DNA of 64,000 nt from an uncultured Jannaschia sp. (GTDB lineage Bacteria > Pseudomonadota > Alphaproteobacteria > Rhodobacterales > Rhodobacteraceae). The notes under the pieces were generated by a model. The model searched no databases. It saw only the letters and a list, made by a program, of their open reading frames with translations, and was not told the origin of the DNA. Positions within the stretch are counted from its first letter, which is position 1. Every line of letters begins with the position of its first letter. Of this stretch, positions 34,530 to 43,364 are shown piece by piece. The position numbers were made by a program, and so were the translations under genes. The DNA lies in assembly GCA_947494145.1 (NCBI GenBank), contig CANLTZ010000003.1:392980-456979 (forward strand), read 5' to 3'.

Positions 34530-34906
34530 GTCGCATCCATTTCCGCAAACGTGGCCTTGGCAATGGAGATGGCGCGATTGGCCTTCGGCACGCCCGCATA
34601 GACAGCCACATGCAGCAGGGCTTGTATAACGTCGTCGCGCCCCGCGCCGGTGCGGGCGGTGGCGCGGACATGCATGGCGATCTCATCGAAGCTGCCCGTC
34701 GCTGCCAGGATAGCCAGCGTCAGCATAGACCGTTCGCGCCGCGTGATCGTGTCATCGGCCCACAGGCCGCCCCAGGCATAGCCCGTGATCATGTCCTGAA
34801 ACGGTGCATCGAACGCCGTGGTCGCGGCCTTGGCCCGGTCCACATGGGCGTCGCCCAAAACCGACCGGCGGACGGCCTCTCCGCTTGGAATATCTTCGCT
34901 TGGCAT
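34526..34906 (-). CDS. pcaC: 4-Carboxymuconolactone decarboxylase
   Basis: 126 residues, AhpD-like fold. It decarboxylates 4-carboxymuconolactone to 3-oxoadipate enol-lactone. The family pattern is seen in YAWGGLWADDTITRRERSMLTLAILAA and HVRATARTGAGRDDVIQALLHVAVYAGVP. It is first in the leftward operon and divergent from pcaQ. pcaB and pcaD, needed before and after this step, are not in the window. Confidence 0.95.
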   Translation of the reverse strand: MPSEDIPSGEAVRRSVLGDAHVDRAKAATTAFDAPFQDMITGYAWGGLWADDTITRRERSMLTLAILAATGSFDEIAMHVRATARTGAGRDDVIQALLHVAVYAGVPKANRAISIAKATFAEMDAT

Positions 34907-34973
34907 CTGGCCCTCCCGCCCCTTCTATAGCAGTCGAAATGGGGCGACGGAATTGAGTTTGACCGACAGCGCC

Positions 34974-34989
34974 ATTACCAGGGGGTTAT
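34974..34989 (+). promoter_or_regulatory. Candidate PcaQ binding site
   Basis: ATTACC-AGGG-GGTTAT is close to the ATAACC-N4-GGTTAA motif that I recall for PcaQ in rhizobia (two mismatches in total). It overlaps the pcaQ start codon and faces the divergent pcaC promoter. The position suits autoregulation; activation of pcaC from here would be at a distance of about 70 bases. Confidence 0.45.
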
Positions 34990-35911
34990 GGAAATCCCGT
35001 CTCGCCTTCGCCTGCGCCATCTCCGGGTGTTTCTGGAAGTGGCCCGCCAAGACAGCCTGACCGCCGCCGCCGGCACCCTTCATGTGACCCAACCCGCGCT
35101 GTCCAAAGCCATTCGCGAGTTGGAGGACATCGTCGGCGCCTCTCTCTTTGATCGAACGCACCGGCGCATGGTGCTCAGCGAGGCTGGCCACCGTTTCCGC
35201 GTCCACGCCGCCCGGATCGAGCGCGACCTGGACCGCGCCACCCGCGCCGCCCGGGGCGCCGTTGAGCGGACGCGCCTTACACTTGGGGTCTTGCCGACCG
35301 CGGCCACAGACCTGGTGCCCAGTGCCGCCCATACGTTTGGGCGCAGCCACCCCACCTGCCTGCTGGACATCACCACCGGCGGCAATGCCGCCCTGATGGC
35401 GGAGTTGCGGGAGGGCGCGCTTGACCTGGTGGTCGGGCGCATGGCCCCGCCCGATGACATGGCGGGCCTGCTTTTCGAGCAGCTTTACCCTGAAGAAATC
35501 ATCGCCGTAGTGCGCCCCGGCCATCCGCTTCTTACAAACGCCGAAACCGATGTTGCGGCGCTCGAAGACTGGCCCCTCATCCTGCCGCCACCTGCGGCAT
35601 TGATCGCGCCCCCCGTTCGGTCCTGGCTGACCAGCGTCGGCTTGGGCGATGTGGACGGGACCTTGCGCACCGTGTCCTTGGCTGTGGGGCGCGGGGCGGT
35701 GCTTGGCTCCGACGCGATTTGGTTCATCAGTCTTGGCGTCGTGTCGTTCGAATTGCGGCACGGCCATCTGGCCCGCCTGCCGCTGTCGAAACCCATCTTC
35801 GCCGGTCCCCTCGGGATTTCGCGCCGCGACGACGGGGCGGATGGCCCCGAAATGCGCGCCTTTTGCGACTGTCTGCAAACGACCGTGCGCGCGCTGCGGG
35901 GACGAATATGA
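34988..35911 (+). CDS. pcaQ: LysR-type regulator of protocatechuate genes
   Basis: 307 residues. The LysR helix-turn-helix is at about 8-65 (LRHLRVFLEVARQDSLTAAA, TQPALSKAIRELE), and the effector domain follows. Placement divergent from pcaC and the sequence style match PcaQ, which activates pca genes in response to pathway intermediates such as carboxymuconate. Its TGA overlaps the next LysR gene start (ATGA), so two regulators are made from one message. Confidence 0.85.
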   Translation: MEIPSRLRLRHLRVFLEVARQDSLTAAAGTLHVTQPALSKAIRELEDIVGASLFDRTHRRMVLSEAGHRFRVHAARIERDLDRATRAARGAVERTRLTLGVLPTAATDLVPSAAHTFGRSHPTCLLDITTGGNAALMAELREGALDLVVGRMAPPDDMAGLLFEQLYPEEIIAVVRPGHPLLTNAETDVAALEDWPLILPPPAALIAPPVRSWLTSVGLGDVDGTLRTVSLAVGRGAVLGSDAIWFISLGVVSFELRHGHLARLPLSKPIFAGPLGISRRDDGADGPEMRAFCDCLQTTVRALRGRI

Positions 35912-36840
35912 AAAACATGACCCTGCGCCAGATCGAGGCCGTCCGCGCCGTGATGATGACCGGCACCATTGCGGGCGCGGCTGAAATGCTGTCGGTCTCG
36001 GCCCCCGGCATCAGCCGGCTGATCCGCTACACCGAAGAATCCCTGGGTCTGCGCCTATTCGAGCGCCGCGCGGGCCGCTTCGTGCCCTCGGTCGAGGCGG
36101 GCGCCGTGTTCGAGCAGATCGCCCGCGTCTATCGCGATGTGGAAAACCTGGGCCACGCCATCGACAGCCTGCACCGCGGCGAAACGACGGAACTGCGCTT
36201 GGCTTCCGCGCCGTCCATCGCGCAATTCGTCGCCGCCCGCGCCGTGCGGGGCGTGCGCCGCCGGTTTCCAGACCTGTTCGTCGACCTGAATATCCTCAAG
36301 ATCGAGGAAACCATCGACTACCTTTTACTAGAGCGGGGCGAGTTCGTGGTGATGAGTTCACCCGTCACCGGGGCCGCCGTGGAAAGCCGGGAACTGGCCC
36401 GCGGTCAGCTGGTCGCCATCGTGCCCGAAGACCACCCTTTCGCCGCGCGCCCCTCGGTTTCGGTCCATGACCTGGCCACTGAGACACTGATTGGGGTGGA
36501 CCCTGACGACCCCTATGGCGCGCAGCGCATCCGGCCCTTCGTGGATGCCGGAATCGAGCCGCGTTTTTCCCTACGCGGCCGCTTCGCGCAAACGGTCGTG
36601 GGTTTGGTGCGCCATGGTCTGGGTGTGGCGATCATCGACGAATTCTCGGTGGCCGAGATCTATATGGAAGGGTTCCGCCGCCTACCATTGGAAGAAGAAA
36701 CGAGCATCACCGCCCATGTGGCCCACAAGAAGGGCCGGAGCCTGTCCAGCCACGCCGAATACGCCATCGCCTGCTTCGCCCAAGAACTTGGCGCCGCGAC
36801 CCGGGCCCGCCCGTGGGAGGCGTCGGCCCAGGCCGATTAA
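35908..36840 (+). CDS. LysR-type regulator of the TctABC/dehydroshikimate genes (inferred)
   Basis: 310 residues. The helix-turn-helix is at about 5-62 (LRQIEAVRAVMMTGTIAGAA, VSAPGISRLIRYTEE, LRLFERRAGRF). The effector domain contains LASAPSIAQFVAARAVRGV and GVDPDDPYGAQRI, as in regulators of dicarboxylate or aromatic acid genes. It is translationally coupled to pcaQ and lies directly before tctC, so control of the transporter-quiC operon is likely. A palindrome with LysR-box spacing (36838-36850) lies at its 3' end. Confidence 0.82.
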   Translation: MKNMTLRQIEAVRAVMMTGTIAGAAEMLSVSAPGISRLIRYTEESLGLRLFERRAGRFVPSVEAGAVFEQIARVYRDVENLGHAIDSLHRGETTELRLASAPSIAQFVAARAVRGVRRRFPDLFVDLNILKIEETIDYLLLERGEFVVMSSPVTGAAVESRELARGQLVAIVPEDHPFAARPSVSVHDLATETLIGVDPDDPYGAQRIRPFVDAGIEPRFSLRGRFAQTVVGLVRHGLGVAIIDEFSVAEIYMEGFRRLPLEEETSITAHVAHKKGRSLSSHAEYAIACFAQELGAATRARPWEASAQAD

Positions 36841-36850
36841 CATCATGTTA
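36838..36850. promoter_or_regulatory. Palindrome TAACATCATGTTA upstream of tctC
   Basis: Perfect 6-bp arms TAACAT and ATGTTA flank one central base, giving the T-N11-A form of a LysR box. It straddles the stop codon of the LysR gene and lies about 105 bases before the tctC start. Confidence 0.45.
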
Positions 36851-36955
36851 CGTTTACTTCCAAGAAAGCATTTGTCGTTCCGGCACCATAACCTGATACA
36901 TATGCGTTGATCGTCCGGCGCGAACCGGCATGACATCAAATGGGAGGAATGAATC

Positions 36956-37951
36956 ATGAGAGGACCGATCGTTCTCGTCGCGGCACTTTTCGCCGCCACA
37001 TCCGCCGTGGCGGAGTTTCCCGAGCGCGAAATCAGGGGCGTGATCCAATGGGGGGCCGGTGGTTCCACCGACACGGTCATGCGCTCCGTCACGCCCCATG
37101 CCGAAGAGGTGCTGGGCGCATCCATCGTGATGCAGAACGTCACCGGGGGCGTGGGGGCCATCGCGCTCAACCAAGTGGCCGAGGCGGACCCGGATGGCTA
37201 CACCCTGCTAATGGGGGCCGAAAACCCGACGCTTTACAAGGTGATGGGCCTGGGTGAGCGGGATTATTCGGACTTCGTCCCCGTTGTGTTGTTGGCCCGC
37301 GGCACGCCCATGCTGGTCGCCGGTGCCGACGCGCCCTTCGACGATTACGCCAGCATGGTGGCCCATATCGCTGAGAACCCCGGCGATGTGCGTTTCGGCT
37401 CCACCGGACCGGGCGGCCTGTCATCGGTGGTGCTGGCCATGATCGAATCCGTCGAGGGCGAGATGGACATCATCGAAGTGCCCTATGACGGCGACGGCCC
37501 AGCGCTGACGGCGTTGCAAGGCGGGGCCATCGACGTGATGCCCGCCGTGGTGGGCGCCGCCATCGAAGGCATCCGTGCGGGCACCATGAAGCCCATCACC
37601 GTCATGGACGAGGCGCCGCATTACGCGTTGCCCGATGTCCAGCCGGTGACGGCGGCGCAAGCGGCCTATGACCCGATGCTGCCTTGGGGGCCGTTCTTCG
37701 GCGTTTTCGCCCCCGCGGGCACACCCGACGACGTGGTGGCGACCTTGTCGGAGGCGTACCGCCAGGCGGCGGAGCAGGACGATTTTCGCGCCCTGATGGA
37801 GGATCGCGGCTTCACCTTGATGAATGTCTCGGGGCAAGAGGCGCAGGACTACCTAGACAGCTATCAGCAGAACACGGTCTGGCTGATCCAGGATGCGGGG
37901 CTGGCCAAACGCTCGCCCGAAGAATTCGGCATCCCCCGCCCCGGCGAGTGA
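36956..37951 (+). CDS. tctC: Tripartite tricarboxylate transporter substrate-binding protein
   Basis: 331 residues with a Sec signal (MRGPIVLVAALFAATSAVA) and a strong GGGAGGA ribosome site. The mature protein has the TctC fold pattern: FPEREIRGVIQWGAGGSTDTVMR, GAIALNQVAEADPDGYTLLMG and GPGGLSSVVLAM. It binds a carboxylate in the periplasm and passes it to TctAB. It is the first gene of tctC-tctB-tctA-quiC. The last gene's role suggests quinate, shikimate or a related ring acid as ligand. Confidence 0.93.
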   Translation: MRGPIVLVAALFAATSAVAEFPEREIRGVIQWGAGGSTDTVMRSVTPHAEEVLGASIVMQNVTGGVGAIALNQVAEADPDGYTLLMGAENPTLYKVMGLGERDYSDFVPVVLLARGTPMLVAGADAPFDDYASMVAHIAENPGDVRFGSTGPGGLSSVVLAMIESVEGEMDIIEVPYDGDGPALTALQGGAIDVMPAVVGAAIEGIRAGTMKPITVMDEAPHYALPDVQPVTAAQAAYDPMLPWGPFFGVFAPAGTPDDVVATLSEAYRQAAEQDDFRALMEDRGFTLMNVSGQEAQDYLDSYQQNTVWLIQDAGLAKRSPEEFGIPRPGE

Positions 37952-38006
37952 CCTGATCCGGGCGGCGCCCAGGGGCCGCCCCCTTCCCTTGATCCGAGGT
38001 CAGCCC

Positions 38007-38522
38007 ATGCGCGACCAAAGCCCCAGCAGGCGCCGCCCGGGCGAAGCGCTGTTTGCGCTTGTGATGGTGGGCCTGAGCGCCGTGCTGCTCTGGAGTGCCC
38101 ATGGCATTTCTGGGTTTGAGGCCCTTTCGGCCCCTGGCTCCGTCCCCATGGCAGCCACGGCGGTCATGTTCTGCGCCGCCGCCGCCATCGCCATCCGCGC
38201 GCTGCGCCAGCCTCTGGATCCCACCCAATCGGTGCGCCGCGACGTGCTGCCCGGCCGCATCCTTGTGATGGCTGCCCTTCTGTTGGCCTACGCGCTTCTG
38301 CTGGAACCCTTGGGTTTCCTGCCCACCTCGGCGCTGTTTCTGACGCTGTCGATCCGACTTCTGTCGGGGCGGGGCTGGCGCTTTGCCGCCCTCACTTCGC
38401 TGGGCAGTCTGATCGCGATCTGGCTCATTTTCCGCATCGTCTTCACCGTGCTGATGCCATCGGGCCTCGTGCCCGAGGCCCAATTCATACAGATGCTGCG
38501 CGATCTGTTCGGGGGCGCCTGA
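38007..38522 (+). CDS. tctB: Tripartite tricarboxylate transporter small membrane protein
   Basis: 171 residues with four hydrophobic segments, for example FALVMVGLSAVLLWSAHGI, then MAATAVMFCAAAAIAIRAL, ILVMAALLLAYALLLEPLG and the pair near the C-terminus. Size and position between tctC and tctA identify it as TctB. Two bases separate its stop from the tctA ATG counted from the stop codon's last base, so the three components are co-translated. Confidence 0.88.
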   Translation: MRDQSPSRRRPGEALFALVMVGLSAVLLWSAHGISGFEALSAPGSVPMAATAVMFCAAAAIAIRALRQPLDPTQSVRRDVLPGRILVMAALLLAYALLLEPLGFLPTSALFLTLSIRLLSGRGWRFAALTSLGSLIAIWLIFRIVFTVLMPSGLVPEAQFIQMLRDLFGGA

Positions 38523-38523
38523 G

Positions 38524-40023
38524 ATGGAAACGTTGCTGGCCATGGCCACCGTCTTCTTCCAGCCGCAGCTTCTGCTGCTGGTGGCCTTAGGCACGTTGGC
38601 GGGCGTCTATGTAGGCGCCATCCCGGGCCTGTCGGTGACGATGGCCGTGTCGATCCTGATCTCCTTCACCTTCGCCTGGGACGTGCAGCCCGCGATATCG
38701 CTGATGATCGGCATCTATATGGGCGGGGTTTATGGCGGCGCGCGCACCGCCATATTGCTCAATATCCCCGGCGCGCCGTCGGCCATCGCCACCGCCATGG
38801 ACGGCTATCCCATGGCCCTGCGCGGCGAGGCGGGGACGGCCATCGGCATCAGCACGGTCATGTCCTTCGTGGGCGGGCTGGTGGGCGTCGCGGTCCTGGC
38901 GCTGGCGGCGCCCGCCGTCTCGGACGTCGCGCTGCGCTTTCAGCCCCGCGATTATCTGCTGCTGGCGTTGCTGGGCATCCTTCTGGTGGGCTCGCTCTCG
39001 GGTGGCTCCATGCTCAAGGGCGTCTTCGCGGGCGCGTTCGGCGTGGCGATCGGCGCGGTGGGGATGGACCCGCTGACCTTCACCGAACGCTTCACCTTCG
39101 GCGTGCCCGATCTACGGGGCGGGGTCAGTTTCGTGGCCGTTATGATCGGCCTTTTCGGCGTGTCCGAGGCGCTGGCGCAACTGCACCACGTGGACACGCC
39201 CGCCATAAAGCAGCGCCTCAACCGCATTGTGCCATCCTGGGGCACCGTGCGGCGTCACCTGCCGCTCAGCCTGCAGACCTCGTCCATCGGCGTCATCATC
39301 GGCGCCCTGCCCGGCACCGGCGGGGATATCGCGGCGCTGATGGCCTATGACCACGCCAAGCGCGTGACCAAGGACCCCGAGCACCCCTTCGGCGAAGGCG
39401 CGGTCGAGGGCCTGATCGCGCCGGAAACCGCCAATAACGCTGCCGTGGGCGGGGCCTTCGTGCCGATGATGACGCTGGGCATTCCTGGCGATGCGGTCAC
39501 CGCCATCATGATCGGGGCGCTGTTCATCCATGGACTGAACCCGGGCCCCATGCTGATGATCGACCGGCCCGAGATGTTCTGGTTCATCGTCGGCGCCCTG
39601 CTGGCGGCCAATGCCTTTGTGCTGCTGTTCGGCCTGACGGGTATCCGCATCTTCACCAAGATCGTGGAAATGCCCCGCGCCGTGCTGATCCCTTTGATCC
39701 TGCTTCTGTCCATCGTCGGCGCGTTTGCCGTGAACAACTCGGTGACCGAGGTCTATTGGATGCTGGGCTTCGGCGTGCTGGGCTATTTCATGAAGCTCTA
39801 TGCCTGGCCCCTGGGGCCCGTCGTGCTGGGTGTGATCCTGTCCCGCTTGCTCGACGAAAACTGGCGCCGGGCCGTCATCACCGAACGTGAAAGCCTGTGG
39901 GGCCTGTTGGAAGGCATGGTGACGTCGCCCCTGTCGCTGATCCTGTTGCTGGCGGTGCTGGCCACCATCTTGGGGCAGACACCGATCTGGCGCGCCGCGC
40001 GGGCGCGCCTGCGCCGGACATGA
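38524..40023 (+). CDS. tctA: Tripartite tricarboxylate transporter large membrane protein
   Basis: 499 residues with about twelve membrane segments. Family signatures are GVYVGAIPGLSVTMAVSIL, YGGARTAILLNIPGAPSAIA and FVPMMTLGIPGDAVTAIMIG. It is the permease channel working with TctB and TctC. Its last four bases overlap the start of the dehydroshikimate dehydratase gene (ATGA), directly linking uptake and catabolism. Confidence 0.95.
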   Translation: METLLAMATVFFQPQLLLLVALGTLAGVYVGAIPGLSVTMAVSILISFTFAWDVQPAISLMIGIYMGGVYGGARTAILLNIPGAPSAIATAMDGYPMALRGEAGTAIGISTVMSFVGGLVGVAVLALAAPAVSDVALRFQPRDYLLLALLGILLVGSLSGGSMLKGVFAGAFGVAIGAVGMDPLTFTERFTFGVPDLRGGVSFVAVMIGLFGVSEALAQLHHVDTPAIKQRLNRIVPSWGTVRRHLPLSLQTSSIGVIIGALPGTGGDIAALMAYDHAKRVTKDPEHPFGEGAVEGLIAPETANNAAVGGAFVPMMTLGIPGDAVTAIMIGALFIHGLNPGPMLMIDRPEMFWFIVGALLAANAFVLLFGLTGIRIFTKIVEMPRAVLIPLILLLSIVGAFAVNNSVTEVYWMLGFGVLGYFMKLYAWPLGPVVLGVILSRLLDENWRRAVITERESLWGLLEGMVTSPLSLILLLAVLATILGQTPIWRAARARLRRT

Positions 40024-41900
40024 AAACCTCCATCGCGACCGTCTGCCTGGCTGGCACCTTGGAAGAAAAGGTCACTGCCATCGCCGAAGCCGGGTTCGAT
40101 GGATTAGAGATTTTCGAACCGGATCTGATCGCCGACCATCGCACCCCGCGCGAGGCGGGCGAGATGATCCGCGCCCACGGCCTGACCATCGACCTGCTGC
40201 AACCGTTCCGCGACCTGGAAGGGCTCGACGGCGAAGACCGGCGCCGCGCCTTCGACCGGTTGGAGCGGAAGTTCGACCTGATGGGGGAGCTTGGGTGCGA
40301 TCTGATGCTAATCTGTTCCGCCGCACACCCGCGCGCCAAGGGTGGTATCGACCGCATGGCAGCCGACTTGGCGGAGGCGGGCGAACGGGCCGCCAACCGC
40401 GGCCTGCGCTTGGGCTATGAGGCCTTAGCCTGGGGCCGCCACATCCACGATCACCGCGACGCTTGGGAAGTGGTGCGCCGCGCCGGCCACCCCGCCACCG
40501 GGCTCATCCTCGACAGCTTCCACACCTTGGGTCGCGGCCTCGACCCAGACACGATCCGATCCATCCCGGGCGACCGGATCTTCTTCGTGCAACTGGCCGA
40601 TGCGCCCCGGATACCTATGGACCTGCTCTATTGGTCGCGGCATTTCCGCTGCATGCCTGGCGAGGGCGATCTGGACGTGGCCGCCTTCATGCGCGCGGTG
40701 GGGGCCACCGGCTATGGCGGCCCGCTCAGCCTGGAGGTGTTCAACGACCTCTTTCGCGGCGGCCGCCCGCTGGACGTGGCCCGGGACGGCCATCGCAGCC
40801 TCATCGCGCTGATGGACGATGTCCGCCGGGTTGAGCCGCCCGCGCGCCTCAACCCCACCGCTTTGCCCGCGCGCGCTCAGATCGACGGTATCGCTTTTGT
40901 CGAATTCGCCACCGGCCCCGACGGCGCCCCCGACCTGCAAACCATGCTGCGCGCCATGGGCTTCCGCCCTGTGGGTAAGCACCGTACCAAGCGCGTCACC
41001 CTTTGGCAGCAGGGTGCAGCGCGCCTCATCCTGAACGCCGAACCGAGCGGCTTCGCCCATAGCGCCCATGCCGCCCATGGGGTCAGCGTCTGCGATGTCG
41101 GGCTTCGCGTGCCCGGCGCCGGCGCCGCCATTGACCGGGCCCGCGCCCTGGGCGCCGTGCCGTTTACGCAAGCGCGCGATGCCGGACAGCTCGACATTCC
41201 AGCAATCCGCGGTGTGGGCGGCGGCATCATGCACCTGATCGATCCCGATGACGGCCTGGACCGCGTCTGGCAGGTGGAGTTCGGCCAAACCGAGGCACCC
41301 CCCGGTGACCTGCGCTTCGACCACTTAGCCGAGACCACGACCTACGATCAGATGTTGTCCTGGGGGGCGGCCTATGCGGCGATCTTCGATCTGGACTGCA
41401 CGCCTATGCTGGACGTCTCCGACCCCGACGGCCTGATCCGCAGCATGGCGCTTGCCGCGCCCGATCGCGCGTTTCGCCTGACCATCAACGGGGCGGAAAC
41501 CCACCGGACGCTGGCCGGGCACTTCCTGGCCGACAGCTTCCATTCCGCCGTCCAACATATCGCCTTTGCCACAGACGACCTGCCCACCCTGGCCCGGCAC
41601 CTCGCGGAACAAGGATTCGATCCGCTGCCCATCCCAGCCAATTACTACGACGACATGGCCGCGCGCTTCGGCCTCGACCCGGCCACGACTGCTGGGCTGC
41701 GCGAGGCCAACATCCTTTTCGACCGTGACGAAGCTGGCGGCACGTTCCTGCAACTCTATTCCCATCCAACACCCGAAGGTCTGTTCTTTGAGTTTGTCGA
41801 ACGCCGGGGCGGCTATGACGGCTACGGCGCCGCCAACGCCCCCTTTCGCATCGCCGCGCTGAAGCGTCTGCTGCGCCCTCGGGGCATGCCGCGTGGATAA
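40020..41900 (+). CDS. quiC: 3-Dehydroshikimate dehydratase (QuiC-type), fused to HPPD-like domain
   Basis: 626 residues in two parts. Residues 1-270 form a xylose-isomerase-like TIM barrel (MKTSIATVCLAGTLEEKVTA, IAEAGFDGLEIFEPD, HPATGLILDSFHTL). Residues 285-620 form a vicinal-oxygen-chelate domain resembling 4-hydroxyphenylpyruvate dioxygenase (GVSVCDVGLRVPGAG, FDHLAETTTYDQM, HIAFATDDL, GLFFEFVERRGGYDGYG). This is the domain layout of bacterial QuiC1, which turns 3-dehydroshikimate into protocatechuate. PcaHG next door would consume the product. It overlaps tctA by four bases. Confidence 0.85.
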   Translation: MKTSIATVCLAGTLEEKVTAIAEAGFDGLEIFEPDLIADHRTPREAGEMIRAHGLTIDLLQPFRDLEGLDGEDRRRAFDRLERKFDLMGELGCDLMLICSAAHPRAKGGIDRMAADLAEAGERAANRGLRLGYEALAWGRHIHDHRDAWEVVRRAGHPATGLILDSFHTLGRGLDPDTIRSIPGDRIFFVQLADAPRIPMDLLYWSRHFRCMPGEGDLDVAAFMRAVGATGYGGPLSLEVFNDLFRGGRPLDVARDGHRSLIALMDDVRRVEPPARLNPTALPARAQIDGIAFVEFATGPDGAPDLQTMLRAMGFRPVGKHRTKRVTLWQQGAARLILNAEPSGFAHSAHAAHGVSVCDVGLRVPGAGAAIDRARALGAVPFTQARDAGQLDIPAIRGVGGGIMHLIDPDDGLDRVWQVEFGQTEAPPGDLRFDHLAETTTYDQMLSWGAAYAAIFDLDCTPMLDVSDPDGLIRSMALAAPDRAFRLTINGAETHRTLAGHFLADSFHSAVQHIAFATDDLPTLARHLAEQGFDPLPIPANYYDDMAARFGLDPATTAGLREANILFDRDEAGGTFLQLYSHPTPEGLFFEFVERRGGYDGYGAANAPFRIAALKRLLRPRGMPRG

Positions 41901-42109
41901 ACGCGCCTGAGAAGGCAACCTGAAATCAGTCAAATCACCAGGCCAGGGCGCGATGCAGGACCATCCGGTCCAAGCAAAAGGAAGGTGTTGGTCGGGTCTG
42001 TGCATTGAGCGACCGGAATCAATGACGACTCTGTTGAATGGATATTTTTGCCAGGAAGACGTCCGGAGAGATTTCTCCCGAGGCCCCAGGTTTGCGCGAT
42101 TGAGAGATG
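41901..42109. other. Intergenic region carrying a dispersed 19-base motif
   Basis: No gene is seen. GGATATTTTTGCCAGGAAG at 42040-42058 recurs as an exact reverse complement at 60827-60845, and a relative occurs at 28438-28456. The rest shows nothing definite. Confidence 0.5.
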
Positions 42110-42316
42110 TCAGGCGGCTTTCACCTTTGCGTCACGTGTCCGGGTCTGAACGGAAACACCGCCTTTGGCGCAAAACGCGCGGCAGGTCTCGGAAAAGGGC
42201 GTCACAACCGATGCTTTGTTACGCTTGGCGGTCTGGTTCAGGTCTTGCCCCTTTTTGACCTGCGGCTCGGCTTGTTTCTTGGTCCAGAGGGCCTGAGCAT
42301 GCCGCTGAAGCACCAT
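42110..42316 (-). CDS. Possible 68-residue basic protein coupled to a membrane protein gene
   Basis: The ORF starts with an ATG overlapping the stop of the upstream membrane-protein gene by one base (TGATG). It encodes a Lys/Gln-rich protein (HAQALWTKKQAEPQVKKGQD) with a Cys pair in TCRAFCAKGG. No family is recognised. The coupled start is the main support; conserved spacing in a relative would be needed to be sure. Confidence 0.35.
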   Translation of the reverse strand: MVLQRHAQALWTKKQAEPQVKKGQDLNQTAKRNKASVVTPFSETCRAFCAKGGVSVQTRTRDAKVKAA

Positions 42317-42693
42317 CAGGCTGTAAACACTGCCAGGGTCGCAATCACCAACATGATGAATGTCAACGGACCCCAGAGCCTCCTCTCTGGCACGGACGGT
42401 GTGATCCAGTTCAGGACGGTCGCCAGAGCCTGGACCGTCAATGCTGCCCATTTTGTCCAGTTTGGCCAATGCGGCCACAATCCCGCTGCGGACAGAATTC
42501 CGCACGCCATGGCTGCCAAAACAAAAACGGAGATGCCCGCAGCGATACGGCCTGAGAGGGGCAGAGGACCTTCGTGTTGGCCACCTTGGGTTAAGCGTCC
42601 CCAAGGCGCCCCGGTGATGAGAGCAAGCTGAAATCCAATGACACCTACGCAGGCGCCGCCATAGACAATCGCGAGGTATGAAACCGCATTCAT
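42316..42693 (-). CDS. Small membrane protein of unknown function
   Basis: 125 residues with four hydrophobic stretches: YLAIVYGGACVGVIGFQLAL, IAAGISVFVLAAMACGIL, a Trp-rich third (WTKWAALTVQALATVLNWI) and a C-terminal one (LTFIMLVIATLAVFTA). The loops contain GAPWGRLTQGGQHEGPLP and PSVPERRLWGP, which look conserved-style. The family cannot be named. It lies in a gene-poor accessory stretch and may be co-translated with the 68-residue ORF. Confidence 0.65.
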   Translation of the reverse strand: MNAVSYLAIVYGGACVGVIGFQLALITGAPWGRLTQGGQHEGPLPLSGRIAAGISVFVLAAMACGILSAAGLWPHWPNWTKWAALTVQALATVLNWITPSVPERRLWGPLTFIMLVIATLAVFTA

Positions 42694-43140
42694 TTAATCA
42701 TCCATCGGTGCAAACGACCAAGCAGAGCGCCTGCAAGTGGAAGGTCACGTGAAAGCACGACTTTTGGCAAGCTACCCCAGCCCACCGACGCAGCCTTTTG
42801 AGACACGGACTGCAACGAAGGGAGTAGGTCACAAGATCAGCCCACGTTTCGTTTCGGCCGTCATGCCGACTTCTTTTCCGTGACACGACCCATAGCGGAA
42901 GAGAGTGCCCGCAAGCCTACGAAGTGTGTGCCTGATTTGGCGCAGTCGCACCCCCACACACATCACAGGTTGAGGCGACAAATCTCAAAACCAGCTCCGA
43001 CCCGCAGACCACTCATCCACGGTGGTCTCCTGACCATGCAGGCTGGGTCCGATCTTGCCCGACGTCAGAGCGCAATCTTAGGACAGTTCGGGGCAACTCG
43101 GTCGAGGCCGTGCGACGGTCAAAAACATCCAACCGGCTTA
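42694..43140. other. Gene-poor stretch
   Basis: No credible gene was found on either strand; ORFs here are short and lack domain signals. The right part may belong to the decayed AraC-like remnant that becomes recognisable after about 43085. Confidence 0.4.
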
Positions 43141-43360
43141 GGCACTTGTCACCGCTTCCTTGGCGCATGTCCGTCTGCAACCGGTATTGTTCGGTCCTGC
43201 CCCGCTTTCACGACACATGGATCACCGGCTTGCGACCCGTCAGCGGATGGCGCAGACCCACCTGCCCCTGACGCATGTGGCGCTGTCTTCCGGCCTGTGC
43301 TTGAGCCACTCAGGTGGCTCCCAACTTCGAACACGCTTCGGCGTGCGGAACCATCCGAAA
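43085..43360 (+). pseudogene. Decayed AraC/GlxA-type regulator C-terminus
   Basis: In one frame, 43215-43355 reads LATRQRMAQTHLPLTHVALSSG followed by SHSGGSQLRTRFGVRNHPKR. This closely follows the second helix-turn-helix of AraC-family (GlxA-like) proteins, where 'ARQLLAQT-LPVTEVALACGF-S-SHFSRSYR-RFGVSPR' is usual. About 60 bases upstream, another frame gives HRFLGACPSATGI, like the preceding RHLGVSPSRYY. The frame change and missing N-terminus indicate a pseudogene. Its end abuts the stop of the RTX-Hint gene. Confidence 0.45.
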
Positions 43361-43364
43361 CGCC

